Shown: one piece after another, positions 1-4,260 of the stretch
Numbering within the stretch: position 1 is the stretch's first letter
How the letters are laid out: each line of letters starts with the position of its first letter
NCBI GenBank assembly: GCA_017451665.1
Contig: JAFTNX010000221.1
Location: 1-7,660, forward strand
Origin: Oscillospiraceae bacterium
Lineage (GTDB): Bacteria > Bacillota > Clostridia > Oscillospirales > Ruminococcaceae
DNA length: 7,660 nt
Direction of reading: 5' to 3'
Made by a program: the position numbers and the translations under genes
The notes under the pieces: generated by a model
The model's database searches: none
The model's input: only the letters and a program-made list of their open reading frames with translations
Told to the model about the DNA's origin: nothing

Positions 1-63
1 GAACAGGTAAGAATCAGCATTGACGAGCTTGAAGCTTACATTGAAGCTAAAATGGACTTTTAG
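1..63 (+). CDS. C-terminal end of an unidentified protein (5' truncated by window)
   Basis: The reading frame opens at base 1 and ends at TAG (61-63), giving 20 residues that end in ...IEAKMDF. The short tail is acidic and helix-prone and carries no motif that identifies a family. The frame is believed real because its stop is followed at once by an 8-bp hairpin and then by a strong terminator at 117-145, the normal arrangement at a gene end. Function cannot be assigned from 20 residues. Confidence 0.55.
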   Translation, partial: EQVRISIDELEAYIEAKMDF

Positions 64-81
64 AAACCCTGACGGTTTCTA
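61..81 (+). terminator. Stop-codon-overlapping hairpin, weak terminator or mRNA end
   Basis: TAGAAACC (61-68) pairs perfectly with GGTTTCTA (74-81) around the 5-nt loop CTGAC. The stem includes the stop codon of the upstream gene. No run of T follows, so on its own it is a poor intrinsic terminator. It may protect the mRNA 3' end or work together with the stronger terminator at 117-145. Confidence 0.45.
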
Positions 82-83
82 TT

Positions 84-116
84 CAATTGACAATTGACAA
101 TTGACAGTTGACAATT
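84..116 (+). repeat. CAATTGA heptad tandem repeat
   Basis: There are three exact CAATTGA units (84-104), a variant CAGTTGA (105-111) and a partial unit CAATT (112-116). The array runs directly into the terminator stem at 117. Related sequence, with the order CAATTGACAGT then CTTGACAAAT, lies on the minus strand at 1268-1320 next to the inverted copy of the same terminator. From memory, short TTGACAATTGACA-type arrays recur between genes in Ruminococcaceae genomes; this was not checked. Confidence 0.85.
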
Positions 117-145
117 AAAGCGTACGGATTTTCCGTACGCTTTTT
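117..145 (+). terminator. Strong intrinsic terminator (copy 1 of inverted pair)
   Basis: A perfect 12-bp stem has arms 117-128 and 132-143, core GCGTACGGA/TCCGTACGC, and loop TTT. It is followed by TTTTTGTTTT on the + strand. It ends the transcript of the partial gene at the left edge. The same 27-bp palindrome occurs in reverse orientation at 1241-1267: the stems are identical and the loop is TTT here against AAA there. Confidence 0.9.
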
Positions 146-209
146 GTTTTGGTAGTCACAATGTGGTGAAAAGGACAACATTTCCAATGCCTGTTATTTC
201 TGTATATTA

Positions 210-249
210 TAAAAATTAAGTACGAATCCGTTATGGACTCGTACTTTTT
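210..249 (-). terminator. Bidirectional terminator downstream of the XRE gene
   Basis: Arm 218-229 (AAGTACGAATCC) pairs with 235-246 (GGACTCGTACTT) with one mismatch and a 5-nt loop. On the minus strand the stem is followed by AATTTTTAT (T-rich, 217 to about 209), which fits the end of the XRE transcript a few bases past its stop at 255-257. On the + strand it is followed by TTTTTA, so it can work in both directions. Confidence 0.8.
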
Positions 250-254
250 ATGTT

Positions 255-503
255 TCAATATAATTCCTGTTCAAGAGTTCTGAAGTTTTCGGTTTCAAAA
301 AATTCTGTTATTGATATTTCCAGCCCATCACAAAGTTTCTTTATTGTGACAACACCAATATTTCTAGCACGATGATTCACTATATCATTAACCGTTGATT
401 GAGTAACTCCCGAAATGGTTGAAAGCTTATTGACGGTAATGTTACGTTCTTTGCATAGCTCAATAATCCGTTCTGCTACAGCCTGAGAAATATTCATATC
501 CAC
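255..503 (-). CDS. XRE/Cro-type helix-turn-helix repressor, 82 aa
   Basis: This is a small DNA-binding protein of the XRE (Cro/C1, HTH_3) family. The helix-turn-helix fills residues about 8-66: VNKLSTISGVTQSTVNDIVN holds the turn and recognition helix (about 24-43), and VVTIKKLCDGLEISITEFF is the usual closing helix pair. A short acidic tail is the only extra part, so it probably dimerises through the HTH or tail and senses no ligand by a known domain. The start is either GTG at 503 (5 nt from the SD AAGGG at 509-513) or ATG at 497; GTG has the better spacing. It is divergent from the zinc-ribbon/DUF2085 operon. Two inverted operator-like sites between them (560-577, 607-624) suggest that it represses that operon and perhaps itself. 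The regulatory link is an inference from layout. Confidence 0.88.
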   Translation of the reverse strand: MDMNISQAVAERIIELCKERNITVNKLSTISGVTQSTVNDIVNHRARNIGVVTIKKLCDGLEISITEFFETENFRTLEQELY

Positions 504-525
504 GCTATCCCTTCAAGTTATTTTA

Positions 526-554
526 CATAATTTATAATAGCATTTTTTGTGCAA
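526..554 (-). promoter_or_regulatory. Candidate promoter of the XRE gene
   Basis: On the minus strand TTGCAC (549-554) is a plausible -35 box. The downstream DNA is AT-rich, with AATTAT about 16 nt away (527-532) and an alternative extended -10 TGC-TATTAT (534-542). The identical 12-mer TTTTTTGTGCAA, read on +, also makes the -35 box of the metY promoter at 2642-2653. The exact -10 is uncertain. Operator-like site 1 (560-577) lies just upstream and would overlap RNA polymerase bound here. Confidence 0.35.
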
Positions 555-559
555 AATTA

Positions 560-577
560 TTGTCGGTATACCGTTGA
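560..577. promoter_or_regulatory. Operator-like site 1 (left half of inverted pair)
   Basis: TTGTCGGTATACCGTTGA contains a perfect 10-bp palindrome, CGGTATACCG. It matches the reverse complement of site 2 (607-624) at 16 of 18 positions. It overlaps the -35 box (574-579) of the zinc-ribbon operon promoter and lies upstream of the XRE promoter region, a position suited to repression of one or both. The likely ligand is the adjacent XRE protein (inference). Confidence 0.7.
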
Positions 578-602
578 CTTTGGAAGCTGATTATGATATA
601 CT
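574..602 (+). promoter_or_regulatory. Sigma-A-type promoter of the zinc-ribbon/DUF2085 operon
   Basis: The -35 TTGACT (574-579), a 17-nt spacer and the -10 TATACT (597-602) make a near-consensus promoter. TGA at 594-596 supplies an extended -10 TGn motif. Transcription should start near 608-610, inside operator-like site 2. The strength of the core promoter suggests that expression is normally limited by a repressor. Confidence 0.8.
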
Positions 603-606
603 ATCA

Positions 607-624
607 TTAACGGTTTACCGACAA
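607..624. promoter_or_regulatory. Operator-like site 2 (right half of inverted pair)
   Basis: TTAACGGTTTACCGACAA is the inverted partner of site 1; its reverse complement TTGTCGGTAAACCGTTAA differs at two positions. It starts 5 bp after the -10 box and covers the expected transcription start, the classic position for a steric repressor site. The centres of sites 1 and 2 are about 47 bp apart, between four and five helical turns. Confidence 0.7.
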
Positions 625-646
625 CACTATATAAAGGAGGGGTTTT

Positions 647-856
647 ATGAATTGTCCAAAATGTGGCGCTGAAAACTGCCAGATAATTAATGAAACTGCA
701 ACTACAGGTAAGAGCTTTTCGGCAGGTAAAGGTATTTGTGGTGCTTTGTTATTAGGACCTATCGGTGTTCTATGTGGAGCGTGCGGAAAAGGTAAACAAG
801 TCAAAAGTACTGCTTACTGGGTTTGTAATCAGTGTGGACACAAATTTAAAGTGTAA
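647..856 (+). CDS. Small zinc-ribbon protein with central hydrophobic segment, 69 aa
   Basis: It has three CxxC pairs, at Cys3/Cys6 (CPKCG), Cys43/Cys46 (CGACG) and Cys60/Cys63 (CNQCGH), plus lone Cys11 and Cys31. The first and last pairs are typical zinc-ribbon knuckles, so the ends of the protein probably fold together around one zinc. Between them lies a Gly-rich hydrophobic stretch, GICGALLLGPIGVLCGACG (about 29-47). This could dip into a membrane, in a layout reminiscent of LITAF-like domains (CxxC, hydrophobic segment, CxxC). The likeness is topological only; no homology is claimed. The start is certain: SD AGGAGGGG (635-642) lies 4-6 nt before ATG 647. It is the first gene of an operon with the DUF2085 gene, whose ATG overlaps this stop codon. 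The cellular role is unknown. Confidence 0.85.
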   Translation: MNCPKCGAENCQIINETATTGKSFSAGKGICGALLLGPIGVLCGACGKGKQVKSTAYWVCNQCGHKFKV

Positions 857-1218
857 TGCAAAATAAACATTGGATTTTACTCATGCGATTAGGAGATATA
901 ATTGGCTGTCACCAGTTACCAGAACGTAGCTTTTTCATAAATAAATATCAGTTTCCGGTATGTGCACGTTGTACCGGAGTAATTATTTCTTCCATAATCG
1001 CATTGTTTGTTTTTATAAGATATAAAACACCGTTTATCACGTGTTTTTTTATGTCTTATGTTATGTTCATGGATTGGTTTATTCAATATCTGCAAATTAA
1101 GGAATCAACTAATGTCAGAAGATTCATTACAGGATTAATAGGTGGCTTTGGATATTCAACTTTACAGTTCTATTTCTATGAATATATTTTCAAAAAAATA
1201 AATCCTAAGAAAAATTGA
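856..1218 (+). CDS. DUF2085 family membrane protein, 120 aa
   Basis: The family is recognised from GCHQLPERSFF (about 17-27) followed by FPVCARCTG (33-41), the Cys/His-rich signature of DUF2085 (PF09858), and from the second conserved block IKESTNVRRFITGLIGGFG (81-99). Hydrophobic segments at about 42-56, 58-76 and 92-112 suggest three membrane passes. The conserved Cys18/His19 and Cys36/Cys39 could bind a metal or undergo redox chemistry, but no activity is established for the family to my knowledge. ATG at 856 shares its A with the TAA stop of the zinc-ribbon gene (TAATG) and there is no SD close by, so translation is probably by coupled reinitiation. The operon ends at the terminator at 1241-1267. 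Confidence 0.85.
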   Translation: MQNKHWILLMRLGDIIGCHQLPERSFFINKYQFPVCARCTGVIISSIIALFVFIRYKTPFITCFFMSYVMFMDWFIQYLQIKESTNVRRFITGLIGGFGYSTLQFYFYEYIFKKINPKKN

Positions 1219-1240
1219 ATAATTTTGCAATAAAAAAGAA

Positions 1241-1267
1241 AAAGCGTACGGAAAATCCGTACGCTTT
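1241..1267. terminator. Bidirectional terminator shared by the DUF2085 operon and metY (copy 2 of inverted pair)
   Basis: A perfect 12-bp stem (arms 1241-1252 and 1256-1267) with loop AAA is the exact reverse complement of the terminator at 117-143. The + side ends TTTATTTG, which serves the DUF2085 transcript. The minus side ends TTTTTCTTTTTTATTG, a strong U-tract serving metY, whose stop is about 45 bp away. Confidence 0.9.
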
Positions 1268-1320
1268 ATTTGTCAAGTTGTCATATATCTCGCAAGCGAG
1301 CTATATCCACTGTCAATTGT
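1268..1320 (-). repeat. Heptad-type repeat interrupted by a short palindromic unit
   Basis: Read on the minus strand, the order is CAATTGACAGT, a palindromic unit, CTTGACAAAT and then the terminator. It parallels the heptad array plus terminator at 84-145. The palindromic unit (1283-1306) has arms CTCGC/GCGAG and ATATA/TATAT, with one mismatch and an AA centre. It looks inserted into a heptad array. The metY stop codon (TGA, 1313-1315) lies inside the CAATTGA unit. Confidence 0.65.
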
Positions 1321-2587
1321 TTGCGACAGCGTCAAAGCCTCTCTTTACGTCTTCGAGAATGTCCTCAACGTTTTCAAGACCAACAGAAAATCTGATAAGT
1401 CCACCGTCAATGCCTGCAGCAACAAGCTGTTCGTCTGTAAGCTGTCTGTGAGTTGCAGAAGCAGGGTGAAGCACGCAGGTTCTGATGTCAGCAACGTGTA
1501 CCTCGTTTGATGCGAGCTTTAAGCTGTCCATAAACTTGACAGCAGCATCTCTTCCGCCCTTGATTGAGAATGAAATAACACCACTTGTTCCTCTTGGAAG
1601 GTACTTTTTAGCAAGCTCGTGGTACTTGTTGCTTTCAAGTCCAGGGTATGCGATAGAGTTAATCATACCTGTTGACTCGATGTATTTAGCAACCTTGAGT
1701 GCGTTTTCGCAGTATCTGTCCATTCTTACAGCAAGTGTTTCAAGTCCTAAATTTAAAAGGAATGAAGAATTTGCAGCAGGATAACAGCCGAAATCTCTCA
1801 TAAGCTGCATTCTTGCCTTTGTGATGTATGGTGCAGCTGCGTAATCTCTTGTGTAAACTATTCCGTGATAGCTTTCGTCAGGCTCGGTCATGCAAGGGAA
1901 TTTTCCACTTGTCCAGTCGAATTTTCCACTGTCAACAATAACACCACCAACCTGAACAGCGTGACCGTCCATGTATTTTGAAGTTGAGTGAATTACAATG
2001 TCAGCACCCCATTCGATAGGACGGCAAAGATAAGGAGTAGCAAAAGTGTTGTCAATGATAAGTGGAACTCCGTTTTCGTGAGCAACCTTTGCCCATGTTT
2101 CAATGTCAAGAACAGTGATTGCAGGGTTAGCGATAGTTTCACCAAAAACAGCCTTTGTGTTTGGCTTGAATGCCTTCTGAAGTGTTTCTGCGTCAGCGTC
2201 ACAGTCAACGTAAATGCATTCAATTCCCAATTTTTTAAGTGTTACTGAAAAGAGATTTACAGTTCCACCGTAAATTGATGAAGATGCAATAAAGCTGTCA
2301 CCTGCCTGACAGATATTTAAAATTGAACAAAGTGATGCAGCCTGTCCTGATGATGTGCACATTGCAGCAACACCACCCTCAAGTGCAGCAATCTTCTTTT
2401 CAACTGCGTCAGTTGTAGGGTTTTCAAAACGGGAATAGATAAGACTCTTTGTCGGGTCGTCAAATACAGCAGCAACAGCGTCTGTTGAATCGTAAACGTA
2501 AGTTGTGCTCTGGACAATCGGCATTACTCTTGGCTCTCCGTTTTTAGGTGTGTAACCCTCGTGAAGGCACTGTGTTTCAATCTTCAT
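1313..2587 (-). CDS. metY: O-acetylhomoserine sulfhydrylase (MetY-type, PLP-dependent), 424 aa
   Basis: This cytosolic enzyme should make homocysteine from O-acetylhomoserine and sulfide (direct sulfhydrylation in methionine synthesis). It belongs to the Cys/Met-metabolism PLP family. Visible landmarks are YSRFENPT (51-58), SSGQAA (79-84, phosphate grip), SSIYGGT (103-109, ring-stacking Tyr106), DNTFATPYL (179-187, Asp179 to the pyridine N), and HSTSKYMDGH (200-209) with the PLP lysine at Lys204. FDWTSGKFPCMTEPDESYHG is typical of the MetY/OAH-sulfhydrylase branch rather than cystathionine gamma-synthase. The length is normal. ATG 2587 follows AAAGGA with about 9 nt of spacing. It is a single-gene transcript from the promoter at 2625-2653 with a leader of only about 30 nt, so no T-box or SAM riboswitch fits. 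Methionine gamma-lyase activity cannot be excluded from sequence alone. Confidence 0.92.
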   Translation of the reverse strand: MKIETQCLHEGYTPKNGEPRVMPIVQSTTYVYDSTDAVAAVFDDPTKSLIYSRFENPTTDAVEKKIAALEGGVAAMCTSSGQAASLCSILNICQAGDSFIASSSIYGGTVNLFSVTLKKLGIECIYVDCDADAETLQKAFKPNTKAVFGETIANPAITVLDIETWAKVAHENGVPLIIDNTFATPYLCRPIEWGADIVIHSTSKYMDGHAVQVGGVIVDSGKFDWTSGKFPCMTEPDESYHGIVYTRDYAAAPYITKARMQLMRDFGCYPAANSSFLLNLGLETLAVRMDRYCENALKVAKYIESTGMINSIAYPGLESNKYHELAKKYLPRGTSGVISFSIKGGRDAAVKFMDSLKLASNEVHVADIRTCVLHPASATHRQLTDEQLVAAGIDGGLIRFSVGLENVEDILEDVKRGFDAVANN

Positions 2588-2624
2588 ATTATCAAATCCT
2601 TTCGGTTTAGAATTGTTTTTTTAT

Positions 2625-2653
2625 AGTATAACACATTTTCTTTTTTTGTGCAA
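2625..2653 (-). promoter_or_regulatory. metY promoter
   Basis: On the minus strand the -35 TTGCAC (2648-2653), a 17-nt spacer and the -10 TATACT (2625-2630) preceded by TGT form an extended -10 sigma-A-type promoter. The transcript should begin near 2618, leaving about 30 nt before the ATG. Regulation, if any, must act at or upstream of the promoter. Confidence 0.8.
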
Positions 2654-2934
2654 CATTTTTTTAAAACTATAAAAATCCACTAAAAACAGCTAAAAATTGT
2701 CATAATTTGGAAAAACACGCCTTTTTAAAGATTACAGTTTGATTACAAAATTTTGTATTCCCAAAAATTTGCAATTTTTCAAAATGTTGGAAAAGCCCTT
2801 TATTTTCGGGCAATTTAACAATTTGTTAACACAATTCCTTTCTAAATATGTTACAATTTGTAATATATTCAGGGTGTTTGACTTTGGTTTTTTAAAATTT
2901 TTTTCGGATTTTCATTATTTTTCATAAAAATCAC
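2654..2934. other. AT-rich divergent intergenic region with three short palindromes
   Basis: No gene is supported between the metY promoter and the cdaR promoter. The DNA is strongly AT-rich with many A and T runs. It holds three perfect palindromes: TACAAAATTTTGTA (2744-2757), TTAACAATTTGTTAA (2815-2829) and TTACAATTTGTAA (2851-2863). The last two share the core ACAATTTGT and are about 35 bp apart. They could be operators for metY or cdaR, or chance features of AT-rich DNA. Confidence 0.5.
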
Positions 2935-2963
2935 TTGCAAAATTTGTGGTTTTTTGGTATTAT
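2935..2963 (+). promoter_or_regulatory. Promoter of the cdaR-type gene
   Basis: The -35 TTGCAA (2935-2940), a 17-nt spacer and the -10 TATTAT (2958-2963) preceded by TGG (extended -10) give a good sigma-A-type promoter. The start is expected near 2970, leaving a leader of about 100 nt before the SD-served ATG at 3073. That leader is long enough for the hairpin at 2977-3024. Confidence 0.75.
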
Positions 2964-2976
2964 AGTAATGATAGGC

Positions 2977-3024
2977 GAAGTAGCGTCTTTTTTATGCTGT
3001 CAGGAGCTTTAAGGCGTCTGCTTC
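2977..3024 (+). promoter_or_regulatory. Long hairpin in the 5' leader of the cdaR-type gene
   Basis: GAAGTAGCGTCTT (2977-2989) pairs with AAGGCGTCTGCTTC (3011-3024) through 13 base pairs, including two G-U pairs, with one bulged U (3017). The apical region can form a small GCU/AGC helix. No U-run follows, so it is not a terminator. I do not recognise it as a known riboswitch. It may stabilise the mRNA or bind a regulator. Confidence 0.5.
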
Positions 3025-3072
3025 AATAAAGCGAAAAATAAACCAAATTTTTCATGCAGAGGGGAAAAAATT

Positions 3073-3117
3073 ATGTCCAACAGATTATTTTCAGAACGTA
3101 GTTCATCAGATGCGTGA
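3073..3117 (+). pseudogene. Frameshifted true 5' end of the cdaR-type gene
   Basis: ATG 3073 has a good SD (AGAGGGG, 3058-3064, spacing 8). It reads MSNRLF and then leaves frame, stopping at TGA 3115-3117. In the next frame the DNA from 3092 reads QNVVHQMRDTIDSV..., joining directly to the downstream protein. One extra T in the TTTT run 3088-3091 explains the break; without it the product is a continuous 361-aa protein starting MSNRLFQNVVHQ. Possible causes are mutation, sequencing error or +1 slippage on UUU-U. A role as a 14-codon leader peptide is less likely. Confidence 0.7.
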
Positions 3118-4159
3118 CACCATTGACAGTGTTATCGGGGTTATTGACGAAAACGCTTCAATCATTGCTTGCTCGGACCTGTCAAAAATCGGAACAACCA
3201 ATGAGTTCGTTTCCCTTGACTTAGGCGATTCACATGATATTTTTGTAAGAGACGGTTATACATATAAGCCGTTCGGAGTTCACCTCAAGCCAGACTATGC
3301 TGTTTTTGTAGAGGGAACTGACGAAGTTGCAGCTAAGTACGCAAGTATTCTTGCAATTACTCTTTCAAGCATCAAGCAGTATTATGACGAAAAATATGAC
3401 AGAAACAACTTCATTAAGAATGTAGTTCTTGATAACGTGCTTCCTGGAGATGTTCACGTTAAGGCAAGAGAGCTTCACTTCAACAATGACGTTGCAAGAG
3501 TAGTTTTGCTTATCAGAATTATTTCTTCAAACGACGTTTCTGCTTATGATGTTATCCAGAATCTCTTCCCGGATAAGAATAAGGATTTCGTTTTCAACAT
3601 TACAGAAAGCGACATTGTTCTCGTTAAGGAAGTTAAGTCAGGCGTTGAAACAAAGGATTTGGAAAAGCTGGCACGCTCAATTTCAGATACTCTCAGCAGT
3701 GAATTCTACACAAGAGTAAATGTTGGTATCGGTACAGTAGTTGACGGTGTCAAGGACCTTGCACGTTCATTCAAGGAAGCACAGACTGCACTTGAAGTTG
3801 GTAAGGTATTTGATACTGACAAGGTTATCGTTTCATACGACAATCTTGGTATTGCAAGACTTATCTATCACCTTCCTACAACTCTTTGTGATACATTTTT
3901 AAAGGAAGTTTTCAAGAAGGGTTCTATTGAAACTCTTGACCACGAAACTCTCTTTACAATTCAGAAGTTCTTTGAAAACAACCTGAACGTTTCAGAAACA
4001 TCGAGAAAGCTGTTTGTTCACAGAAATACACTTGTTTACAGACTTGAAAAAATCAAGAAGCTTACAGGTCTTGATTTGAGAGAATTTGACCACGCAATTA
4101 TCTTTAAGATTGCTCTTATGGTTAGAAAGTATCTCTCAGCTAATCCGATGAAGTTCTAA
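3110..4159 (+). CDS. CdaR/PucR-type transcriptional regulator (5' end frameshifted)
   Basis: A 349-residue frame remains after the frameshift; the intact protein would be 361 aa from ATG 3073. Residues 1-95 resemble the N-terminal sensory region of sugar-diacid-regulator (CdaR-like) proteins: IDSVIGVIDENASIIACSDL, then a PFGVHLKPDYAVFVEG strand set. A GGDEF-like fold of the CdaR type follows (about 128-235, with VNVGIGTVVDGVKDLARSFK). The C-terminal PucR-type HTH (HTH_30) is at about 282-342, with NLNVSETSRKLFVHRNTLVYRL as the turn and recognition helix. It is probably a DNA-binding regulator sensing a small molecule; the ligand is unknown. ATG 3110 has no SD, which supports the true start lying upstream. 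It is divergent from metY and upstream of ftsEX, separated by a terminator. No other disruption was seen. Confidence 0.85.
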   Translation: MRDTIDSVIGVIDENASIIACSDLSKIGTTNEFVSLDLGDSHDIFVRDGYTYKPFGVHLKPDYAVFVEGTDEVAAKYASILAITLSSIKQYYDEKYDRNNFIKNVVLDNVLPGDVHVKARELHFNNDVARVVLLIRIISSNDVSAYDVIQNLFPDKNKDFVFNITESDIVLVKEVKSGVETKDLEKLARSISDTLSSEFYTRVNVGIGTVVDGVKDLARSFKEAQTALEVGKVFDTDKVIVSYDNLGIARLIYHLPTTLCDTFLKEVFKKGSIETLDHETLFTIQKFFENNLNVSETSRKLFVHRNTLVYRLEKIKKLTGLDLREFDHAIIFKIALMVRKYLSANPMKF

Positions 4160-4178
4160 GATTTTTTAAGAAAAAATA

Positions 4179-4219
4179 AAAAGCCCTGACAGAATAAGTT
4201 TTTGTAGGGCTTTTGTTTT
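4179..4219 (+). terminator. Terminator after the cdaR-type gene
   Basis: AAAAGCCCT (4179-4187) pairs with AGGGCTTTT (4206-4214). The stem continues as ACAGAA/TTTTTGT around a 5-nt loop with a single bulged G, and is followed by GTTTT after the TTTT that closes the stem. It should end most transcripts from cdaR before ftsE. Confidence 0.8.
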
Positions 4220-4236
4220 AGCTTAAAGCCTTTTTT
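4208..4236 (+). terminator. Overlapping second terminator-like hairpin before ftsE
   Basis: GGCTTT (4208-4213) pairs with AAAGCC (4225-4230) and is followed by six T. It uses the 3' arm of the preceding terminator as its own 5' arm, so the two hairpins exclude each other. It may be a backup terminator or half of an attenuator-like switch ahead of ftsE. The loop of 11 nt and stem of 6 bp make it the weaker of the two. Confidence 0.45.
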
Positions 4237-4260
4237 GAAAAAAACAAAGGATGTGAAGTT

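Noticed and set aside
84..116. CRISPR-like or promoter array from the heptad repeats
   Set aside because: Units are 7 bp with no spacers. The TTGACA-like hexamers have no -10 box at proper spacing downstream.
1485..2248. Several + strand and alternate minus-frame open frames inside metY
   Set aside because: All lie within the well-supported metY gene, have low-complexity products and no start signals.
2588..2624. SAM riboswitch or T-box ahead of metY
   Set aside because: The promoter at 2625-2653 leaves a leader of only about 30 nt, too short for either element.
2739..2927. 62-codon + strand frame in the AT-rich region
   Set aside because: It is Phe/Leu/Asn-rich as expected from AT-rich DNA, has no SD, and lies in a promoter-rich intergenic region.
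2968..3012. 14-codon leader peptide MIGEVASFLCCQEL upstream of cdaR
   Set aside because: It has no SD, and the expected transcript start is at about the same place as its ATG. There is no run of regulatory codons.
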